The notes beneath the pieces are model-generated. The model made no database searches. It saw only the letters and a list, made by a program, of their open reading frames with translations, and was not told where the DNA came from. DNA of 64,000 bases from Curtobacterium sp. MCLR17_007 (lineage in GTDB: Bacteria > Actinomycetota > Actinomycetes > Actinomycetales > Microbacteriaceae), in assembly GCF_003234655.2 (NCBI RefSeq), contig NZ_CP126272.1, positions 18,766 through 82,765 on the forward strand. The letters are read 5' to 3'. Both the position numbers and the translations under genes were made by a program. This document shows positions 41,702 through 47,811 of the stretch, one piece after another (position 1 is the first letter of the stretch; each line of letters begins with the position of its first letter).

Positions 41702-43234
41702 CTACTCGGTGACCGCCTGATCGGTGGTCGGGTCCTCGCCGTCCGCAGCGGCGTCGTCCGTGTCGTCCGTGGGCTGGATGCCTGCGGCCAACTGCTCGAC
41801 GCGGCTGAGCGGGTATCCCCACGCGGCCAACTGGTTCAGGTAACCGCGGGACTCCCGGTCCGGGGTCCGCCACCACTCGCGGTTCGCCGTGTTCTCGAAC
41901 CCGGCGAACACGACTGCGAGCGACAGGTGCAGCCCCTTAGTGGGGTGTTCCTCGATCCACCCGGAGAGGACGTCCCCCTCCCAGCCGGTGGCCTCGATCC
42001 CGAGCAGCCCGCGGGCGGACACCATGCCGTTGGCGTACCGGATCGTGGCGTGGCGCGTGAGCGCGACGGCCAGGAACCGGGCGGCGTCCTTCGGCGCGGT
42101 CTTGCGCTGCAGCAGTCCCGCGACCCACTCACGACGAACCACGTCCGCGGCGTCCCACGCCTTGTTGTTGGCGACCAGCGCGCGCCGTGCGGCCTTGCGT
42201 TCCTCGGCTTCGGCGGCGCGGTCCTCGTCGGACTTCTCCGCCTCGGGCGTGCTGCCGACCGTGCTCGTGGCTCGGTGTCCGAGGTAGCGGGGGTGGTGGG
42301 CGTCCGGGGTGGTGCACACCTGCACCGGCTCCGGCGTGCCGTACTCACGGACCGTCCAGGCGACCCCCGCGCACTCGGCGTGCGCCTCGGCGTCGAGCGG
42401 GGTCCGCTCGGCGTAGTCGGTCACGTCGTCCGCTGCGTCGGTGAGGCGGTCCAACGACTCGTAGTCGTCGTCCTCCCCCACGACCCGCTTCCCTGCCGCC
42501 ACCAGGTCCGCGTGCACCTGCACGCGCGCCTCCCGGCGCTCGGCCTCCTGGCGCAGCCGCGTGGCGGTGTGGGTCAGTTCGTCGTCGTCATACCCCTCGG
42601 CGATGCACTCGGTGAGTTCGGTGATCGCGTCGGGGTCACCGTCGAACTCAGCCAGCAGCAGCGCCTGGGTGAACGTCGCCTGACCGGAGGTCACGGCGGC
42701 GGACGCCGTGTCCGACTTCGCCACCGTGAGGGTCTGCTTCACGGTGTCCCGCTTGGTGCCCGTCTCTCGGGCGATCGCGGTTGCGGACAGGCCCTCCAAC
42801 TCCAACTGCCGGTACGCCTGCAGGCGGTCGGCATCGGTGAGGCCCGTACGGCGCTCGTTGGCGACCAACTGCTCCGCGATCCGCGCCGCAGTGCTGTCGC
42901 CGCGCTCGGTGACGAACACCGGGACGGTGGTCCCGGCCTCGCGGGCAGCGAGGACGCGCATCTGGCCGTCACGGACCACCACGGCCCCATCGGCGTTCCG
43001 GTAGCCGATGGTCGGCAGGAGGACCCCGTGGCGCTTCACGGAAGCCAGGAACGCGGTATCGAGGTCGGCCGCGGTGCGGACGTTGTCCTCGATCACTACG
43101 GCCGCTGCGGGCACGTGCACCAGGTCCACGCCGGTCGCGGCAGGAGCCGTGTCGGCCGGTGCCTCGATGGTGTGTTCCTCGGGATGGGGCTGGTCCGTCA
43201 GGTGAGTAACGGTGATATGTTCGGTAATGCTCAT
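41702..43234 (-). CDS. ParB/RepB-like protein
   Basis: A 510-aa protein with an N-terminal ParB-like nuclease-type domain (about 45-115: NVRTAADLDTAF, VLLPTIGYRNADGAVVVRDG, QMRVLAAREAG). A KorB/ParB helix-turn-helix follows (about 135-165: GLSATAIARETGTKRDTVKQ). The rest is acidic and helical with a C-terminal domain of unknown fold. It is much larger than typical centromere-binding ParB, and a parA gene is not adjacent, so a transcriptional or DNA-processing role on the element is as likely as partition. GCGTAGCAA on the minus strand (43239-43247) lies directly before the ATG; GGAAAG is the only ribosome site seen. Confidence 0.82.
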   Translation of the reverse strand: MSITEHITVTHLTDQPHPEEHTIEAPADTAPAATGVDLVHVPAAAVVIEDNVRTAADLDTAFLASVKRHGVLLPTIGYRNADGAVVVRDGQMRVLAAREAGTTVPVFVTERGDSTAARIAEQLVANERRTGLTDADRLQAYRQLELEGLSATAIARETGTKRDTVKQTLTVAKSDTASAAVTSGQATFTQALLLAEFDGDPDAITELTECIAEGYDDDELTHTATRLRQEAERREARVQVHADLVAAGKRVVGEDDDYESLDRLTDAADDVTDYAERTPLDAEAHAECAGVAWTVREYGTPEPVQVCTTPDAHHPRYLGHRATSTVGSTPEAEKSDEDRAAEAEERKAARRALVANNKAWDAADVVRREWVAGLLQRKTAPKDAARFLAVALTRHATIRYANGMVSARGLLGIEATGWEGDVLSGWIEEHPTKGLHLSLAVVFAGFENTANREWWRTPDRESRGYLNQLAAWGYPLSRVEQLAAGIQPTDDTDDAAADGEDPTTDQAVTE

Positions 43235-43258
43235 TGGTTTGCTACGCTTTCCGGTAGT

Positions 43259-43310
43259 GACCGGGTGCGGGTCCTGGCAATTAGTGGTTGTCGGGAATCC
43301 GCACCCGGTC
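43259..43310. promoter_or_regulatory. Hairpin with shared 17-nt loop segment, copy 2
   Basis: Stem GACCGGGTGCGG (43259-43270) with CCGCACCCGGTC (43299-43310), followed on the plus strand by TTTTC. The 28-nt loop contains GGCAATTAGTGGTTGTC at 43276-43292, identical to 40518-40534. It lies between the DUF3846-like gene and the ParB-like gene on the minus strand, the same arrangement as copy 1. Confidence 0.78.
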
Positions 43311-43336
43311 TTTTCTATGGGTGCTGCGGAGTGGGG

Positions 43337-43732
43337 TTAGGCGTTGCTGCCGCTCACGGCGTGCAGCCATGCCGTCGTGACCTGGGCGCGCTGCGCCGGG
43401 GTCAGCGCAACCGTGTCGCCGTCGTCGCCAACGCCGACGAACACGCCCGCGCCGTGGAGCCGGTAGCCGGTCGGGAACGCCCCGATTCGGCGCACCGTCT
43501 CGGATAGGACCGGGCTGTGCTCGGCCCGGTACAGGCCTTCGTCGTCCACGAACACGTCGATGCCATGCGGCAGACCGACCACGTCGAACAGGTCGGAGCC
43601 GATCACCTGGTTGAGGCTCGCGACGTGAGAACCGTCCAGACCGACCGTGATCCGAACGTCCTCCATCGTCCCGTCGACGTTCAGGCGAAGCCCGATCAGA
43701 CCGACCGCGGTGCGGGTTGCTGTCTTAGTCAT
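43337..43732 (-). CDS. DUF3846-like protein (131 aa)
   Basis: ATG 43732 has GGAG 7 nt upstream; an in-frame GTG at 43756 is less likely. The sequence VDGTMEDVRITVGLDGSH and IGSDLFDVVGLPHGIDVFVD resembles DUF3846 domains found beside antirestriction genes of actinobacterial elements. The C-terminus (ALTPAQRAQVTTAWLHAVSG) is helical. It is preceded by element C in its leader. Confidence 0.7.
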   Translation of the reverse strand: MTKTATRTAVGLIGLRLNVDGTMEDVRITVGLDGSHVASLNQVIGSDLFDVVGLPHGIDVFVDDEGLYRAEHSPVLSETVRRIGAFPTGYRLHGAGVFVGVGDDGDTVALTPAQRAQVTTAWLHAVSGSNA

Positions 43733-43756
43733 TTTGTTTCTCCATTCCTCCCTCAC

Positions 43757-43978
43757 GTTTTTTTGCCGTGAAGGCGGTTTACCGCCTAGCGGCCGGGAGG
43801 GATGTGTCTACCCGTAGGGCGGTGGGGGAGAGAATTTCGGCGCGAAATAAGGGAGCTTGCGACCGCGTGCCGAAAATCTCGGAGGAGCCGGCCGCGCCAG
43901 CGGCTAGACACAGCCCGGGAGGCTGCTACGAGGGAGCGCAGCGACCGAGCCGCCGAAGGCTTCACGGCAAAAAAGAAC
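43757..43978 (-). repeat. Structured element C (stem-closed, hairpin-rich)
   Basis: GTTTTTTTGCCGTGAAG (43757-43773) pairs with CTTCACGGCAAAAAAGAAC (43960-43978) with two extra bases. First inner hairpin GGCGG-TTTA-CCGCC replaces the GGCGA-CTTG-TCGCC of A and B, keeping the pairing while changing a pair. ATTTCGGC pairs with GCCGAAAAT (one extra A) around AAATAAGGGAGC. Beyond the stem lie GCCGG-CTTG-CCGGC and GGGAG/CTCCC hairpins to about 44050. The stretch 43757-44077 holds no gene. Confidence 0.8.
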
Positions 43979-44077
43979 GGGCCGCAGGCCCCACAGCGCC
44001 GGCTTGCCGGCTCCCTTGGGAGCGCAGCGACTCCCGCCGGCAGGCGGAAGGTCTGTGCCGCACGGGATACTGGGGAC

Positions 44078-44380
44078 GTGACAACGGTTCGCGGCACGCT
44101 CCGCTCCACAGAGACGGTCGAATCGGAAGCCTCGGCATCAACGGTCAGCGACGCGCGCGCGGCCGCGGTCGCCGGCCTGGACCTGGTGAACAACGACCTG
44201 CTGCAGCTCAACACTGTCGCGAGCAAGGCCACCGGGGAGAGTACGGCTCGCGCGATCGCGAGATCCCGCGCGACCCGCTCACACGAAGCATCGGGCCCGA
44301 ACTACGAAGCAGCTGCGCAGGCGTTCCGGGACTCCGTCCCGGAGGGCTGGCAGGTGCTCAGCATCACCGCGACCGACTGA
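44078..44380 (+). CDS. Hypothetical protein (100 aa)
   Basis: GTG 44078 with a weak GGGGAC site. Product: MTTVRGTLRSTETVESEAS, then a helical middle (SDARAAAVAGLDLVNNDLLQ) and a short strand-like end (EGWQVLSITATD). No family. It sits immediately after the hairpin-rich tail of element C and before the hairpin triplet at 44409. Confidence 0.5.
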   Translation: MTTVRGTLRSTETVESEASASTVSDARAAAVAGLDLVNNDLLQLNTVASKATGESTARAIARSRATRSHEASGPNYEAAAQAFRDSVPEGWQVLSITATD

Positions 44381-44408
44381 CCGCGCTCACCTCGAGCTGG
44401 ACGCGAAG

Positions 44409-44517
44409 CGGCCCCGGCTCGTTGGGGGGAACAAGCCGGGGCCGGTGGCACCTGGACCGGATTTGGGGGCTGGTCCAAGTGCGGACGCTCGAGGCGTTGG
44501 GGGGAACAGCTCGAGCG
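44409..44517. repeat. Three hairpins, two with identical GTTGGGGGGAAC loops
   Basis: H1: CGGCCCCGGCT (44409-44419) with AGCCGGGGCCG (44434-44444). H2: TGGACC (44453-44458) with GGTCCA (44472-44477), loop GGATTTGGGGGCT. H3: CGCTCGAG (44486-44493) with CTCGAGCG (44510-44517). The loops of H1 and H3 both contain GTTGGGGGGAAC (44421-44432 and 44496-44507) although their stems share no sequence. The region 44381-44562 holds no gene. Confidence 0.8.
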
Positions 44518-44562
44518 CACGTCAACGGTACCTCTCCCCCACCGACAGCGCGCGCTTCGACG

Positions 44563-44859
44563 CTATGAGGCTCCTGAGTGTGGCCGGAGGGCGCGGCGGG
44601 TGACGTGCTCGCGCGGGATCCAGATGTGGTGAACGAAGCCCGTGTGGACGAGCTGCACGTAGACGACGTCGCCGGCGTCGCGCTCGACGAAGCCGGGGCA
44701 GCGCTGCTCCCCCGGTGTCTTGGTGAACCGGACGCGCACGTGGACTGCTGGGTACCCGTCGACGGGCGTCGACGCCGCCGGTGCGTCGACGCCGAGCGGC
44801 TGGTCGTCGGGCGGGTCCGGGTGCGACGGGGGTGACCACCGATGCTCCGACGTCGTCAC
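44563..44859 (-). CDS. Hypothetical protein (98 aa)
   Basis: GTG 44859 overlaps the preceding stop (GTGA). The N-terminal half is Pro/Asp-rich (SPPSHPDPPDDQPLGVDAP); the second half is strand-rich: YPAVHVRVRFTKTPGEQRC, GDVVYVQLVHTGFVHHIWIP. This looks like a small beta fold with Cys-Pro-Gly. Coupled with the gene upstream. No function proposed. Confidence 0.6.
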   Translation of the reverse strand: MTTSEHRWSPPSHPDPPDDQPLGVDAPAASTPVDGYPAVHVRVRFTKTPGEQRCPGFVERDAGDVVYVQLVHTGFVHHIWIPREHVTRRALRPHSGAS

Positions 44860-45155
44860 CGGTCGCGCCCCGGCATCGTCACCGCTCCCCGCCACACCCA
44901 CACCCGGTAGGTCGACCCGTCGCGACGGGTCACCTCGACCTGCACGGCACGGTCCGTGTACGCGAGCACCACGGCGCGTTCCTGGACATGGATCTCGACG
45001 AAGCGAAGCCAGACATCGACGGTCTCCCCGGGGGCCTCCACAACTGGCCCTGGGCCGATCTCCTCCGGCGTCAGTGTCACGGGCGCCGGCCTGGTCAAGA
45101 ACTCGTTGATCGCAGCACGGGACACGTCCGTGCCGTACCTGCGGTTCTTGCCCAT
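44856..45155 (-). CDS. Hypothetical protein (99 aa)
   Basis: MGKNRRYGTDVSRAAINEFL suggests an N-terminal basic helix; the rest is strand-rich (TVDVWLRFVEIHVQERAVVL, AYTDRAVQVEVTRRDG, YRVWVWRGAV) and looks like a small beta barrel. It forms a two-gene unit with the 98-aa gene. It resembles uncharacterised small proteins of actinobacterial plasmids. Confidence 0.65.
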   Translation of the reverse strand: MGKNRRYGTDVSRAAINEFLTRPAPVTLTPEEIGPGPVVEAPGETVDVWLRFVEIHVQERAVVLAYTDRAVQVEVTRRDGSTYRVWVWRGAVTMPGRDR

Positions 45156-45194
45156 GTCGCCATGATTCCACGAGTTCGAACGTATGTTCGAACC

Positions 45195-45383
45195 TCAGCG
45201 CGCTCGGCGACCCCGCTGCACCTGCTCGATCGCGTCAGCCTCAGCCCAAATCGCGGACACACGATCCGGGTCCGGATGTGCGCCGCGCAGCTCGCGGTCG
45301 TAGTCGCGCACGAGCACCCGGCGACGGGCGGCGAGCTCGTCGACGGTGAGCCACTGCAGGGCGTCACGGTCAGCGTCGTTCAC
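45195..45383 (-). CDS. Small helical protein (62 aa)
   Basis: GTG 45383. The product has ALQWLTVDELAARRRVLVRD and AIWAEADAIEQVQRGRRAR, two amphipathic helices with a basic end. No family. Its frame remains open further upstream, but that part looks like non-coding sequence. Confidence 0.5.
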   Translation of the reverse strand: MNDADRDALQWLTVDELAARRRVLVRDYDRELRGAHPDPDRVSAIWAEADAIEQVQRGRRAR

Positions 45384-45487
45384 GACGGGAACTGTAGGCC
45401 GTCGGGCTGCGGAGGCCCCGATCGGCGCAATGGCAGGTGGGGCGCATTCGTGCAGTATGCTGAGACACGCGTCATTAGTGCGCGCCA

Positions 45488-45732
45488 AAAGCCAGTCCAT
45501 CGGACTGGCTTTCTTCATGTCCGGCCGTAAGCTGGACTCGCTCGCGACGACTCTGCCCTCAGTCGCAGCCCACCAGGCCGGTCCCCCACCAGGACCGGCC
45601 TTTTTCATGCCCGGACGCGATCGCAAGAAACGCGATCCGTCCGCCCATAGAAGCACCAAGCGCCCACCGGGCGCTCGCGTCGAAGACCGGCGCCCCGAAC
45701 GCCCGCTCTCAAGGCGGGTCGGCCACACGGCC
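45488..45732. repeat. Run of six hairpins in non-coding DNA
   Basis: Stems: AAAGCCAGTCC/GGACTGGCTTT (45488-45512); AGGCCGGTCC/GGACCGGCCT plus TTTT (45575-45604); GGAC-GATCGC/GCGATC-GTCC (45613-45642); AGCGCCC/GGGCGCT (45659-45675); CCCGC/GCGGG (45702-45718); GGCC/GGCC (45721-45732). The first two are terminator-like and both are followed by TTCATG(T/C)CCGG. Together they fill most of the gene-free 45384-45752. Confidence 0.7.
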
Positions 45733-45752
45733 ACATCCCGAAGGAGGAAGTC

Positions 45753-45959
45753 ATGTCCAACGCTTCTGCCGCGGCCATCGCCCTTGCCTCCGGAGCACCC
45801 ATCTGGGTCGTCATCCTCGTCACCCTGCTCACTAACGAGCACGTGATGAGCTACTTCTCTGCCAGGACCGAGGACGCCACCGATGTCCTGGTCGCCCTGG
45901 GCGGGAAAAAGCTGACGAAGCGGGTCGCGCGTCTGCGCGAATCCCGCCGCGCCCAGTAG
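45753..45959 (+). CDS. Single-helix membrane protein with basic tail (68 aa)
   Basis: ATG 45753 has the strong site AAGGAGG. Residues about 10-30 (ASGAPIWVVILVTLLTN) form a membrane helix; the end GGKKLTKRVARLRESRRAQ is strongly basic. Small holin-like or toxin-like peptides look like this, but no family is assigned. Hairpins precede and follow it, so its expression may be tightly limited. Confidence 0.65.
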   Translation: MSNASAAAIALASGAPIWVVILVTLLTNEHVMSYFSARTEDATDVLVALGGKKLTKRVARLRESRRAQ

Positions 45960-45984
45960 AACTCCGGAAAAAGCGCTCCCCACC

Positions 45985-46031
45985 TTCGGGTAAGAGAGCT
46001 CCGTCTCTTATAGTCCCGAAAGGGGTACCCC
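45985..46031. terminator. Composite hairpin after the small membrane gene
   Basis: TTCGGG-TAAGAGA (45985-45997), loop GCTCCG, TCTCTTA (46004-46010), bulge TAGT, CCCGAA (46015-46020), then the palindrome GGGGTACCCC (46022-46031). Likely the 3' end of the transcript of the 68-aa gene. It also marks the change from element-type DNA to the catabolic cluster. Confidence 0.55.
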
Positions 46032-46121
46032 TATCGAGATGACGCCGAGCGCTCTGCTGGAGCGCCCATCCGTTCCTGCAGCTCGATAGCCAATGGTGGA
46101 ACGGACATCGACGGGTCCTGC

Positions 46122-46754
46122 TCAAGCGTTCTCTGCAGCTATGACCAGCGGGAGGTTCCGAGTCTTCTCGATCCCGAGGAACGTCCGCCCGCCGTGGCCG
46201 GGCAGGATCTCGAGTTGGTCGGGTAGCGCGCCGAGCGCGCGGGCGCTGTGTTGTAGCGCTGAGGCGTCCCCGCGGATGAAGTCGGATCGGCCGAGACCGT
46301 AGGGGAACAGGGTGTCGCCGGTGATGAGGATGTCATCGTCGACGAGGCAGATGCTGCCGGGGGTGTGTCCTGGTGTTTCGAGTACCTGCAGCGTGTGGGT
46401 GCCCCACGCGATGGTGTCGCCGTCGGCGAGCTCGCGGTCGATGCGGCGGACGGCGTACGTGGAGTCGACTTCGTCGAAGCCGCTGAGGTGGGGATCGCCG
46501 ACGGCTGCCGCGTCGGCGCGGCCGCACATGACTGGTGCGCCGGTTGCGGCGGCGACCTCGTTGACGGCGCCGATGTGGTCGCTGTGGCAGTGGGTGATCA
46601 CGATGCCGGCAACGTTGCGTGCTCCGATCCAGGCGAGGATGCGGTCGGGTTCGGCGCCGGGGTCGATGACGAGGGTGCTGTCCCCGCTGTCGAGGAGGTA
46701 GCAGTTCGTGCGGTATTCACGGCCAAATGGTGCGGACTGGATGCGAGTGATCAT
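46122..46754 (-). CDS. Metallo-beta-lactamase fold hydrolase
   Basis: The 210-aa protein has the HxHxDH site ITHCHSDHIG (His55, His57, Asp59, His60), TPGHTPGS for the next His, GDTLF for the bridging Asp, and LPGHGG for the last His. It resembles glyoxalase II-type hydrolases, so it may cleave a thioester or ester. Position at the end of the CoA-linked catabolic cluster would fit thioester hydrolysis. A 17-bp-arm hairpin separates it from the MaoC gene. Confidence 0.88.
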   Translation of the reverse strand: MITRIQSAPFGREYRTNCYLLDSGDSTLVIDPGAEPDRILAWIGARNVAGIVITHCHSDHIGAVNEVAAATGAPVMCGRADAAAVGDPHLSGFDEVDSTYAVRRIDRELADGDTIAWGTHTLQVLETPGHTPGSICLVDDDILITGDTLFPYGLGRSDFIRGDASALQHSARALGALPDQLEILPGHGGRTFLGIEKTRNLPLVIAAENA

Positions 46755-46820
46755 GGCGGAGCTACTTCATCGGATACGGACACGGCAGAGGCCGCTTCGC
46801 GGGGCGTGAACGGGAGCGGA

Positions 46821-46881
46821 CGACGAGCGCGGCACTGCTGGTTGACCTGATGGATCTGCTCGGGCAGTGTCGCGCTCGTCG
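46821..46881. terminator. Long hairpin between MaoC and MBL genes
   Basis: Arms 46821-46837 and 46865-46881 (beginning CGACGAGCGCG and ending CGCGCTCGTCG) pair over 17 bp with one mismatch. It lies just after the MaoC-like stop on the minus strand and likely ends the catabolic transcript or reduces read-through into the MBL gene. Confidence 0.6.
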
Positions 46882-46887
46882 CAGAGG

Positions 46888-47811
46888 TCAGCGGGTCGTC
46901 GTCTGGGTGTTGTTCAGGCCGGTGGTGTCGAACTCGATGATGCCCCAGTTGAGGTGCGGCTTGCTGCCGGTGCTGTCGATGTTGTCGTCGACGAGACGGA
47001 ACCGCAGCTCACCGTCGGCTACCTGCCACAGTTCGGTGCGGAGGGTCGCTCCGGGCAGGACCGGGGAGGTGATGCGGGTCTTGAAGCGGGTGATGCGTTC
47101 GGGCTCGCCGGGGAAGTACGAGCTGATGGCGTGGCGCATGACGACGCCGGCGTAGCTGATCGCGTGGGCGATGGGCCGCTTCGGTCCGTCTTCGGCGGCG
47201 TCCCAGTCGATGTGCATCGGGTGCCAGTCGCCGGAGAGGCGGTAGATCAGGCTCTGGTTCTCCGGGATGCGTTCGACGACGGTGGTGTCGGGGGCGCGGT
47301 CGGGCATGTCGACGACGTCCTTGGGTGCTTCGGGTCCGCCCCAGCCGCCGTCGTAGATCAGGCAGTCCCAGCTTTCGTTGGTGAACAGCAGCTCACCGTC
47401 GGATCCGCGGGTCTCACCGATGTGCTGTGCGAGCAGGCCTCGGCCTTCGCCGCGGTCGTAGAGGCCGGCGAGAGTGACGGTGGTGGAGAGCCGGTCAGCC
47501 ATCTTGGTGATGGGCTTGTGGAAGCGGATGTCGTAGCCCCAGTGCAGGGACCCCTCGTAGGTGTAGCCGTAGTCGATGGTGCGGGTGACGTCGGAGTCGA
47601 CGATCAGCATCGCCCCGTACATCGGCAGCACCTTCAGCTGCGGGTTGTGGGGGTCGCGCTCGTTGAGGTACTCGAGCCCGTCCTTACCGTCGAGGCCTGC
47701 TCCGCAGCCGAGCGCGAAGATCTCCAGGTCGCGGAAGGTGTAGTCGCGGATGAATGGGCCGAAGGTTTGGCCGACCATCTCGGTCTTGATCGCGGTCTTG
47801 GTTGCCATCAT
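46888..47811 (-). CDS. MaoC-type double-hotdog enoyl-CoA hydratase
   Basis: This 307-aa protein has a C-terminal hydratase-2 motif LIYRLSGDWHPMHIDWDAA at about 195-215, with the catalytic Asp and His of MaoC enzymes. The N-terminal half (EFFALGCGAGL-like region) is a second, degenerate hotdog. It hydrates trans-2-enoyl-CoA to 3-hydroxyacyl-CoA. ATG 47811 overlaps the ligase stop (ATGA); a second ATG at 47808 is in frame. In E. coli the comparable cai step uses the crotonase CaiD; here MaoC may replace it. Confidence 0.85.
   Translation of the reverse strand: MMATKTAIKTEMVGQTFGPFIRDYTFRDLEIFALGCGAGLDGKDGLEYLNERDPHNPQLKVLPMYGAMLIVDSDVTRTIDYGYTYEGSLHWGYDIRFHKPITKMADRLSTTVTLAGLYDRGEGRGLLAQHIGETRGSDGELLFTNESWDCLIYDGGWGGPEAPKDVVDMPDRAPDTTVVERIPENQSLIYRLSGDWHPMHIDWDAAEDGPKRPIAHAISYAGVVMRHAISSYFPGEPERITRFKTRITSPVLPGATLRTELWQVADGELRFRLVDDNIDSTGSKPHLNWGIIEFDTTGLNNTQTTTR

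Noticed and set aside
38695..43978. Elements A-C as a known riboswitch class
   Set aside because: I could not match the conserved blocks to cobalamin, c-di-AMP, THF or other consensus patterns I know; no claim is made.
38695..44050. Elements A-C as classical insertion sequences
   Set aside because: No transposase, lengths near 200 nt, no clear target duplications, and compensatory stem changes favour a folded RNA or DNA.
44860..45171. N-terminal extension of the 98-aa gene to 202 aa
   Set aside because: The extension runs through the 99-aa gene in another frame with Arg/Gly/Asp-rich shadow composition; the GTGA overlap at 44856-44859 gives a better start.
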